Shown here: positions 57,539 through 64,000 of the stretch, piece by piece
Position numbering within the stretch: position 1 is the first letter of the stretch
Layout: the number at the start of each line of letters is the position of its first letter
Source of the DNA: Phycisphaera sp.
Lineage (GTDB): Bacteria; Planctomycetota; Phycisphaerae; Phycisphaerales; Phycisphaeraceae
Direction: 5' to 3'
Assembly: GCA_016125215.1 (NCBI GenBank)
Contig: WGMF01000026.1
Span: forward strand, 1 to 64,000
Length of the DNA stretch: 64,000 bases
Program-made: the position numbers and the translations under genes
Notes under the pieces: generated by a model
Database searches by the model: none
Told to the model about the DNA's origin: nothing
What the model saw: the letters and a program-made list of their open reading frames with translations, nothing else

Positions 57539-58954
57539 ATGTTTGTGCGAGCGTCCATCGGTGCGGTGTTGGGTGTGGGTGTTGTTCTGACCACACACAG
57601 CGTGTGCGCGGAGGAACCCACGCTGCCCGAGGGGTTGGATATCCCGGCGGTCACGACACCGCCCGACGCGCCCGACCTTCCCGAAGGCCTCGGCGGTGGA
57701 ACGGAACCGACCCAGCCAGCCGCGCCACCCGCGATGGCCAAAGACAAACTCCCCTTCGACCTGTCCGGCTTCTTCGAGGTGCGCATCGGGCCTTACACGC
57801 AAAGTGCGCCGGGCCAGCGCAACGTGGCTGTGGCCGAGTCACGCCTGCAGTTACAGGTAGACAAGACCTGGCACAAGGTGGCGTTCCGACTGACGGGGGA
57901 TTTTCTACTCGACGCGGTGCCTTACTCGAACGCGATCGACCCCGAACTCGGCCAGGGCTGGATCGACCTGCGCGAGGCGTATGTCAGTTTCTCGCCGATC
58001 GATTTTGTGGACATCAAAGCGGGCAGGCAGGTTCTCACGTGGGGCACCGGCGATTTGCTCTTCCTCAACGACCTGTTCCCCAAGGACTGGAACTCGTTTC
58101 TCATCGGACGCGACACCGAGTACCTCAAAGCCCCGTCGGACGCGGTCAAAGTTTCGCTGTTCAGTGACATCGTCAACATCGACATGGTCTACACCCCGGC
58201 CTTCGACGCGGACCGTTTCGTCGATGGTCGTCGGGTGAGCTACTTCAACCCGATGGTCGGTTCGACGGTCGGTCGCAGCACGGTGCGTTTTGTGGATCGC
58301 CCTCAGCACACCTTCAGCGATGACGAATTCGCGGCCCGTCTCTACCGCAGGCTCGGCGCGTGGGAGCTGGCGGGCTACCTCTACCTCGGTTATTGGAAAA
58401 GCCCGACGGGCACGGACCCGATGACCGGGCGCGGCACGTTCCCCGGCCTGAATGTTTACGGCGCGTCGATCCGTGGCCCCCTGGCCGAGGGCATCTTCAA
58501 CGCCGAGTTGGCTTTCTACGACTCACGTGACGACCGGGGTGGGAGCAACCCCTTTGTCAACAACGACGAGCTGCGTTTCCTCGTCGGCTTTGAACGCGAG
58601 GTGGCGCCGGACTTCACCGTGGGTTTGCAGTATTACCTCGAACAGATGCTTGATCACAACGACTACCGCGCGACGCTCCCGGTCGGCGTCCCGAGGCGCG
58701 ACGAGCTGCGCCACGTCGTCACCGCGCGGTTCACACTCATGACGATGATGCAGAACCTCGAGTGGTCGCTCTTTGTCTTCTACAGCCCGTCCGACAACGA
58801 CGCCTACCTGCGCCCGCGCGTCCATTACAAGGTCAGCGACCACTGGTCAGCGGAAATCGGCGCAAACGTGCTGATCGGCGCTAACGAGACAACCTTCTTC
58901 GGTCAGTTCCGGGACATGAGCAACGTCTATGTCGCCGCGCGGTATTCGTTCTAA
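57539..58954 (+). CDS. Outer-membrane beta-barrel protein (DUF1302-like)
   Basis: A 471-residue protein. A signal peptide (GAVLGVGVVLTTHSVCA) is followed by a Pro-rich periplasmic stretch with LPEGL at 29-33 and LPEGLGG at 47-53. The barrel follows: alternating amphipathic strands such as DLSGFFEVRIG and DFTVGLQYYLEQML, ending in YVAARYSF with a terminal Phe. It is the third gene of the RND cluster. GGGAG precedes ATG 57539; the TTG two codons earlier is less likely. It may be the exit pore of the export route. Confidence 0.82.
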   Translation: MFVRASIGAVLGVGVVLTTHSVCAEEPTLPEGLDIPAVTTPPDAPDLPEGLGGGTEPTQPAAPPAMAKDKLPFDLSGFFEVRIGPYTQSAPGQRNVAVAESRLQLQVDKTWHKVAFRLTGDFLLDAVPYSNAIDPELGQGWIDLREAYVSFSPIDFVDIKAGRQVLTWGTGDLLFLNDLFPKDWNSFLIGRDTEYLKAPSDAVKVSLFSDIVNIDMVYTPAFDADRFVDGRRVSYFNPMVGSTVGRSTVRFVDRPQHTFSDDEFAARLYRRLGAWELAGYLYLGYWKSPTGTDPMTGRGTFPGLNVYGASIRGPLAEGIFNAELAFYDSRDDRGGSNPFVNNDELRFLVGFEREVAPDFTVGLQYYLEQMLDHNDYRATLPVGVPRRDELRHVVTARFTLMTMMQNLEWSLFVFYSPSDNDAYLRPRVHYKVSDHWSAEIGANVLIGANETTFFGQFRDMSNVYVAARYSF

Positions 58955-58974
58955 GGACAACCGGAAACTATAAT

Positions 58975-59074
58975 CTCCCCTCACCTTTCAAGGGGAGGAG
59001 CGGGGGGGATGTCCGCTGTAGATTGCAGGAACGCACACCCTCCCCCGGCCCCTCCCTCTGAAGAGGGAGGGGAG
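58975..59074 (+). repeat. Dispersed palindromic element, copy D (intergenic)
   Basis: About 100 bp with CCTCCCTCTGAAGAGGGAGGGG at the right arm and a shortened core. It lies between the convergent barrel gene and sulfatase. Its length by hand count is not a multiple of three, unlike the two coding copies. Confidence 0.8.
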
Positions 59075-59092
59075 TAAGAGGACGCAGATGGA

Positions 59093-60472
59093 TTAATCTT
59101 CCTTGAATTTCCAGCTTGAAATCCCGCCGGACAGTGGGCCGACCATCGGCTTCTTCCATTCGTCGATCAGGCTGCGCAGCGCGGTGATCTCGTCGGCGTG
59201 ATCCTGGTAGAGGTTGCTTTTTTCGCCGATGTCCTTGCCCAGGTCGTAGAGCTGGTCGGTTTCGCCGTCTTTGTAGATGAGTTTTGTATCACCCTCGCGG
59301 ACGACGTAGAGTTCTTTGTTGTAGAACCGCCAGTAGAGCTGGGGGTGGGGCGTGGTTTTGTCGGACCCGTCGAGGAAGGGGACGAGGTCGACGCCATCGA
59401 GGGGTTTATCTTGTGCGGGTTTTGCCCCGCTGTGGTGGGCAATCGTTGCGGCGATGTCGAGCGAGCTGACAGGCTTGTCGTACACGGTCCCCGCGGGGAT
59501 TTTGCCGGTCCATCGCACGGCAAAAGGCACGCGGATGCCGCCCTCGAAAGGTGTACCCTTGTGCCTGCGCAGGGGCCAATTGTTTGAGCCGTTGCTGTCC
59601 GGCCCGCCGTTGTCGGATAGGAAGAAGACGATCGTGTTATCGTCGAGTTTGAGTTCGTGGAGTTTGTCGAGAACGCGACCGACGCCGTCGTCGACCGCCG
59701 AGACCATCGCGGCGTAGGTCTTGCGCTTGGGGTTGGTGATGTTGGGGAACCGGTTGAGGTATTGCGGCGGGGCCTGGAGCGGCGCGTGCGGGGCGTTGTA
59801 GGCCAGGTAGAGGAAGAAGGGTTTGTTCTTGGCAAGTTCGATGAAATCGACCGCGGCGTCGCTGAATTCATCGGTGAGGTACTTGTGTGTGACGATGGGC
59901 TTGTCGTTGCGGAGGATTTTTGTCTTATACCAGTCCCATTGTGTTTTGCTGTCTTCTTCGCGATCGAGCGTGAGTTCTTCGGGGAAGTAGCGGTGCCCTC
60001 CGGAGAGGAAGCCGAAAAAGTGGTCGAAGCCGCGGACGGTTGGCCGGAGGTCGGGGTGTGTGCCGAGGTGCCACTTGCCGATGGCCATGGTGGTGTACCC
60101 GACGGGCTTGAGCAGTTCCGCGATGTTCTTCTCGGAAGTGGGCACGCCGTTGTTGGGGACGCTGGGGTCGACGGTCGGGTTGCGCAGGGCGCCGAAGCGG
60201 TCCTGGTATCGGCCGGTGATGAGGCCCGCGCGGCTGGGGCCACAGACGGCAAAGGTGACGTAGCCGTTCGTGCAACGCGCGCCTTGCTGGGCGATGCGGT
60301 CGATGTTGGGCGTGGGGATGTCCTTGCACCCGTTGAAGCCCACGTCGGCGTAGCCCTGGTCGTCGGTGAGGATGACGATCAGGTTGGGCGGAGGGTCGGC
60401 CAGCGCCTTGAGCGTGCAGAGCGTGATGACGAGGCAGGCCACGGAGAGGCGCAGGGTGGACAATCTAATCAT
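59093..60472 (-). CDS. Secreted formylglycine sulfatase (second copy)
   Basis: A 459-residue sulfatase with a signal peptide (VACLVITLCTLKALA). LIVILTDDQGYADVGFNG provides metal ligands. The maturation motif CGPSR stands at residues 77-81, and GKWHLGTH follows. It differs from the sulfatase at 44201 (CSPTR) and may act on another sulfate ester. It lies next to the GH50-like gene on the same strand. Confidence 0.9.
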   Translation of the reverse strand: MIRLSTLRLSVACLVITLCTLKALADPPPNLIVILTDDQGYADVGFNGCKDIPTPNIDRIAQQGARCTNGYVTFAVCGPSRAGLITGRYQDRFGALRNPTVDPSVPNNGVPTSEKNIAELLKPVGYTTMAIGKWHLGTHPDLRPTVRGFDHFFGFLSGGHRYFPEELTLDREEDSKTQWDWYKTKILRNDKPIVTHKYLTDEFSDAAVDFIELAKNKPFFLYLAYNAPHAPLQAPPQYLNRFPNITNPKRKTYAAMVSAVDDGVGRVLDKLHELKLDDNTIVFFLSDNGGPDSNGSNNWPLRRHKGTPFEGGIRVPFAVRWTGKIPAGTVYDKPVSSLDIAATIAHHSGAKPAQDKPLDGVDLVPFLDGSDKTTPHPQLYWRFYNKELYVVREGDTKLIYKDGETDQLYDLGKDIGEKSNLYQDHADEITALRSLIDEWKKPMVGPLSGGISSWKFKED

Positions 60473-60522
60473 GTGTCATCGTTCCGGGTGTACGGGGCTG
60501 GGGCAACTGTTGGGCGCGAGGC

Positions 60523-61149
60523 TCACCGTTCACCGGGGGGGACGGCTTGGACATACACGTTATCCACCCGCGCGTATTCTTTCTCATTGGCGTGGCACTG
60601 GATGCGGAGGAAGAGGGTCTTGCCCACGCCCGTGTCGTTCTCGAACGCGGCCCCCTTGCCCGCGACGGCCTCCCATGTCTCGGTGGCTTTCCGTTTGCCG
60701 CTGTTGAGCACCACGGCCCCGACCGTCTGTCCGTCGATCTTGTCGTTGTCGGTGTAATAGAGCACGAGCTCGATTGTGCTCTCGTCTCGCCACCCGGAGG
60801 CGTCGCGCCAGTGGAAGGCGAGGTTGTAGGTCTCGCCTTGGGCAATGGTGTGCCCGGTGTCGAGGCCCATGATGCGCGAGGTGGCCTCGACGAGGTTTTC
60901 GGGCGACCCGATCTCACAGGGGAGCGTCGGCTTGATCTCGACGCCGCCTGTCTTGGAGAGCAGGTACCACGGCGCGTAGGCGTACTTGTTCAGACCGGTG
61001 AAGCCGCCGGCGAGCAGTTCCTTGTCGTGGACGCCGTTGTCCTGCCCGTCGTCGTAATCGACGAGGACCTGCGCGTGTGCGGGGCGGGCCAGGCCCAGCG
61101 TCAGGCCGGCCAGGATAATAACAATGTGTTTAATTACGTTGTGCGCCAT
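60523..61149 (-). CDS. Secreted protein of unknown function, probably carbohydrate-binding
   Basis: A 208-residue protein with a signal peptide (VIIILAGLTLGL-type core, cut at AHAQ). The remainder is beta-rich (YNLAFHWRDASGWRD, IELVLYYTDNDKIDG) and looks like a jelly-roll lectin domain. No family is certain. It sits between sulfatase and agarase-like genes on the same strand, which suggests an accessory polysaccharide-binding role. Confidence 0.6.
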   Translation of the reverse strand: MAHNVIKHIVIILAGLTLGLARPAHAQVLVDYDDGQDNGVHDKELLAGGFTGLNKYAYAPWYLLSKTGGVEIKPTLPCEIGSPENLVEATSRIMGLDTGHTIAQGETYNLAFHWRDASGWRDESTIELVLYYTDNDKIDGQTVGAVVLNSGKRKATETWEAVAGKGAAFENDTGVGKTLFLRIQCHANEKEYARVDNVYVQAVPPGER

Positions 61150-61185
61150 GGGGGTTCCTCTATCACGGTGTGACTGGATTGCGTA

Positions 61186-63378
61186 TTACCGGGCATCCGG
61201 GGTGTCTTGGCGGTAAAGATACATTTTCTGGCCGACCTCTCTGAGGGCTTCGCGCAGCTCGGGCCACGGACGCCCGCCGATGTCGGTCAGGCCGACCTGG
61301 TTGTTCTCGCCGTCGCCGCGGCCGGTGAAGGCCTGGCTGTTGTATTGGAACCAGTGCGTGCCGACGCAGTCGGGGTTCTCCAAAGCCCCAAGCACGTAAT
61401 CACGGTAGAGCCGGGCGCGCTCCTGCTGACTCGACGCCCAGCGCAGGCCCAGGCCCCACATCCCGCGGTCCTGTGCCGCGAAGTGGAACTCGCTCGAGAT
61501 GAACGGCTTGTCCACGCCCGCCCAGTGTTTGACGCGGACCTCCCACTCATACAGGTTGTAGCTGATCACGTCGCAGTATTGGTTGGCCACGGACATCAGG
61601 ATATCGTCCGACTTGTTGAATCGGCAGCCGAGGTAGAGCTGGTTGGGTGCCAGGCGGTTGACCTCCTCCCGGCAGGTCTTGAAGTAGGCTTCGCACAACT
61701 GACGGTAGAACCTTTCGCAATCGCTGTTGATCGGCCCGAGGTCGAGCGGGTCTCTGTTTTGCGACAGGGCGTCCCAGTCGGCAAAAGACGACCCTAACAA
61801 CTTGTTAAGGTCTCCGATGTCCGCGTAGGTGTTTTTGAGTTGCCTGATAAAGCGTTGTTTGGCGGCCATGTCGGGCGGACCGCTCGCCGCGGCCTCGGAG
61901 GCCTTGACCGGGCCGGCCCATTTCAGTTCGTTGTTGACGAAGTACCCGATGCACCACGGGTCGCCGGCGGTGTCGGCGTGTCTTTCGAGCGATTTGCGGA
62001 CATTCTCCCGGAAACTGGGCTCGAAGGGGTCGGGCAGTTTTTCAGAGAGCGACTTGTAACCGTAATGGATCGCCACCGTGTAGGGCGTGCGGCCCATCTT
62101 CATCATCTCGCGCTGGCTCCACATGCCCAGCGTGTTCATGCCCCAACTGGCCAGGCGCCGGTGCGAGAGGTCGAGGTATTGCTCCTGCCATTTCGGGCCG
62201 AGGGCGCGGAAGAGGTTGGCAGCGGTGAAGTCGTATTCCTTGCCGTCCCCGAACTGCGCCAGCGGGTCGGTCGGATCAATAGGTGTGAAATAGTTTTCGC
62301 GTCCCACAAGTCCGGTGCGTGCGCCGCCCACGCCGACGCCCGTCACGCCGTGGCTCCAGAAGAGGTTCCCGTCGGGGTCCACCAGCCACCACTTGCCGTT
62401 GACTTTCTCCGTTCGGAAAAAGCCGGTCGCCTCCCGACGGGGTCCGTCTTTCCATCCGCCCCACTTGTCGCGGTCGCTCGGCACGGGGTGGCTCTCCAGG
62501 TCGTGCTCTTCCTCCGCGAAACTTTTACGCAGGTCTTCGTCACCCGTGATCTTGCCCGGCCAGGTCTCGTGGAGGTACTGGCCGTAGGTGTCGATGAAAG
62601 GGAAAAACCGCGTGCCCATCTCGCCCAGGATCGCGGGGACGACCGGGTCGGCGGGGCGAATGGTATAGAGTCGTAGCGTCTGCGGGTAGGGGCGCGGGGT
62701 GATGTTGATCGTGATCTCGATGATGTGGGTCGGGTCCACGCTGAGCCAGTGCGTGTAGTACCCGCCGGGCAGCCCGGTCATGTTCTTGAACACCGATAGT
62801 TGCGGGTGTTGATTGCGGTCGGCGTATTTGCGGAGCAGGTAGATCGCGCGCGTTGCGCGCTGGTGCTCGTCGAGGTACATCCAACTGATGGCGGTATCGC
62901 TCCAGTCCTTGGCACCGGGGTTCTTGGCCATGACCTTGAGCTTGAGTTCCCGTCCCTGCGCCGCTTCCATGTCGATCAACAGGTGATTAAACGCACTCAG
63001 GTCCCATCGATTTTCCGCGCCGGAGGGGCGAAAGACCAGGGCACCGCCTTTGTCGGCCGGCACGCTCAACACCAGGCACTCTTTCTCCCAGGCCAGTTCG
63101 CCGTTGTGACGCACAAGCATGTCACGGTCAGCGGCGCGGGCCAAGTCGATGATCGGAGGCTCTGAATGTTCAGCCGGTGTAGGGGTTGTAGCCGTGATCG
63201 GTGGGGCGGTTGGCCGAGGTGCCCCAGCGTGTTCGATCGGCGCGGCGGGTGCTGTGATCGAGGTCGGCGTGTGGGCGGTATCCCGGTGATCCGGGGCCTG
63301 TTCTTTTGTGCAGGCGGTCAGGACACTCCCGATCACGGCCGCGGCCATGACGGTAGATAACAAGGTGTAAGTTGTCAT
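61186..63378 (-). CDS. GH50-like beta-agarase lipoprotein
   Basis: A 730-residue lipoprotein. The lipobox is VLTAC near residue 23. A Pro/Thr-rich linker and a beta-sandwich domain precede a TIM barrel. The likely acid/base Glu is in YFVNNELKW, and the nucleophile Glu is in KPFISSEFHF. HWFQYNSQAFTGRGDGEN is characteristic of GH50 agarases. It probably attacks agar or a related galactan. Start 63378 is chosen for the lipobox; a longer frame to 63558 lacks a signal. Confidence 0.8.
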   Translation of the reverse strand: MTTYTLLSTVMAAAVIGSVLTACTKEQAPDHRDTAHTPTSITAPAAPIEHAGAPRPTAPPITATTPTPAEHSEPPIIDLARAADRDMLVRHNGELAWEKECLVLSVPADKGGALVFRPSGAENRWDLSAFNHLLIDMEAAQGRELKLKVMAKNPGAKDWSDTAISWMYLDEHQRATRAIYLLRKYADRNQHPQLSVFKNMTGLPGGYYTHWLSVDPTHIIEITINITPRPYPQTLRLYTIRPADPVVPAILGEMGTRFFPFIDTYGQYLHETWPGKITGDEDLRKSFAEEEHDLESHPVPSDRDKWGGWKDGPRREATGFFRTEKVNGKWWLVDPDGNLFWSHGVTGVGVGGARTGLVGRENYFTPIDPTDPLAQFGDGKEYDFTAANLFRALGPKWQEQYLDLSHRRLASWGMNTLGMWSQREMMKMGRTPYTVAIHYGYKSLSEKLPDPFEPSFRENVRKSLERHADTAGDPWCIGYFVNNELKWAGPVKASEAAASGPPDMAAKQRFIRQLKNTYADIGDLNKLLGSSFADWDALSQNRDPLDLGPINSDCERFYRQLCEAYFKTCREEVNRLAPNQLYLGCRFNKSDDILMSVANQYCDVISYNLYEWEVRVKHWAGVDKPFISSEFHFAAQDRGMWGLGLRWASSQQERARLYRDYVLGALENPDCVGTHWFQYNSQAFTGRGDGENNQVGLTDIGGRPWPELREALREVGQKMYLYRQDTPDAR

Positions 63379-63478
63379 CGGTTTTCTCGGGCGTCGGCTG
63401 ATCGTCGATGGGGCACGGCGGGGCGTTTGGTTGCTGAGCGCATCAAGCCAACCGTGGACCCTTTGAGCGCGAGGGGTC

Positions 63479-64000
63479 TTACGGGTCGGTGGGCCAGAGG
63501 GCGGTTTTATCCTCTCTGACGACCTGCTGCGCATCGTAGCCGCCGGTGCCGCCGGCAAAGAGATTGTCCGCCGAGGTCACGGTGCCATCGTAGTTGAACG
63601 GCCCCGTCACGTAGCTACCCACCTGCCACTCGACGCGACCGTCGTTGTAGCAGATGGACCCCGACCATGTCCCCGGCTTGTCGGGGGACGACCAGATGCT
63701 GCGGTGGGTGGCGGTGTTGCCAGCCAACGTCACACTGTCGCTGAACTTGACGAGGCGGTCGCTGGCAAAGACCGACTGCCCGTTGGTGTTGGCCTGCCAT
63801 TCGTTGGCTGCGCCTTTCATCAACGTGTTGTTCAGAGCCACGTCGTTGGCAATGCGAGGCAGCGCATAAGAATAAAACATGGTGTTCTGGTCGTAGATGC
63901 GGCCGTTGTTGATGTCCCAGGTCAAGATGCTCTGATTAATCTCGCCGGGGCTGATGAGCAATTTGGGGGAGATGTAGCCCTGCTCCAGTGCGAGGATCAA
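63479..64000 (-). CDS. Prepilin-type protein, C-terminal part (runs off the window)
   Basis: The last 173 codons of a larger gene, open at base 64000. The end of the domain, SGSICYNDGRVEWQVGSY, resembles the DG-containing tail of planctomycete DUF1559-type prepilin proteins with an N-terminal methylation signal, which would lie beyond the window. The gene ends about 100 bases before the GH50-like start. Confidence 0.7.
   Translation of the reverse strand: MILALEQGYISPKLLISPGEINQSILTWDINNGRIYDQNTMFYSYALPRIANDVALNNTLMKGAANEWQANTNGQSVFASDRLVKFSDSVTLAGNTATHRSIWSSPDKPGTWSGSICYNDGRVEWQVGSYVTGPFNYDGTVTSADNLFAGGTGGYDAQQVVREDKTALWPTDP

Noticed and set aside
58975-59074. Copy D as a plain bidirectional terminator
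   Set aside because: It can fold as a hairpin, but it shares arms with three other copies, two of them in coding regions, so it is better called a dispersed element.

Overview
This 64 kb window is about 60-65 percent G+C and fits a planctomycete, most likely of the class Phycisphaerae; that assignment is an inference. The evidence is the gene mix: formylglycine sulfatases, secreted PDZ/toroid proteins of the DUF6288 type, a TMTC-like TPR membrane protein, a prepilin-like protein with a YNDGRVEW tail, an FHA-fused CpaF ATPase and a GH50 agarase-like enzyme. Sulfatases, agarase and GH127 together suggest a life on algal or other sulfated polysaccharides. I saw no rRNA, tRNA, CRISPR array or prophage.

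Layout. 1-1.1 kb: the end of an RHS core with no start of its own, joined through a REP-like sequence to an AT-rich small membrane ORF. 1.4-3.5 kb: an oligogalacturonate-lyase-like propeller protein, then a REP-associated transposase between perfect 33-bp inverted repeats. 3.5-9.9 kb: malate dehydrogenase, a 3-isopropylmalate dehydrogenase-like enzyme, an Nramp transporter fused to a UspA domain, and a TMTC-like protein. 10-21.5 kb: two DUF6288-type proteins flanking a glycoside hydrolase broken by one amber codon and a DUF5107/TPR protein.

21.8-27.6 kb and 36.5-44.2 kb hold two halves of a Tad/Flp pilus system. The first half (mostly minus strand) has a CpaF ATPase, three Flp-like pilins, a prepilin peptidase and three TadE/TadG-like pseudopilins. 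The second half (plus strand) has CpaB, an FHA-CpaF fusion, TadB, TadC, a membrane FHA protein and a Ser/Thr kinase. Start-stop overlaps tie most of these genes together. No secretin, TadZ or TadD is visible. Between the halves lie five exported envelope proteins (LpoB-like, YcfL-like, COG3014-like and a 727-aa protein), an ankyrin protein and a lipase-like protein.

44.2-64 kb: sulfatase, GH127, KatG, a transglutaminase-like lipoprotein and an esterase. Next comes an ECF sigma factor with a soluble zinc anti-sigma factor, followed by DUF2892, an RND exporter, a LolA-like protein and an outer-membrane barrel. The window closes with a second sulfatase, a secreted hypothetical, the GH50-like lipoprotein and a prepilin-like protein that runs off the end.

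The most unusual signal is a dispersed, nearly palindromic element of about 100-123 bp present in four copies. Two copies lie in convergent intergenic gaps. The other two lie in frame inside coding sequences, each about nine codons after the start and each in a stretch a processing peptidase would remove (a signal peptide and a prepilin leader). The second is a short LPxGLGG-type motif shared by a periplasmic loop of the RND exporter and the N-terminus of its neighbouring outer-membrane protein.
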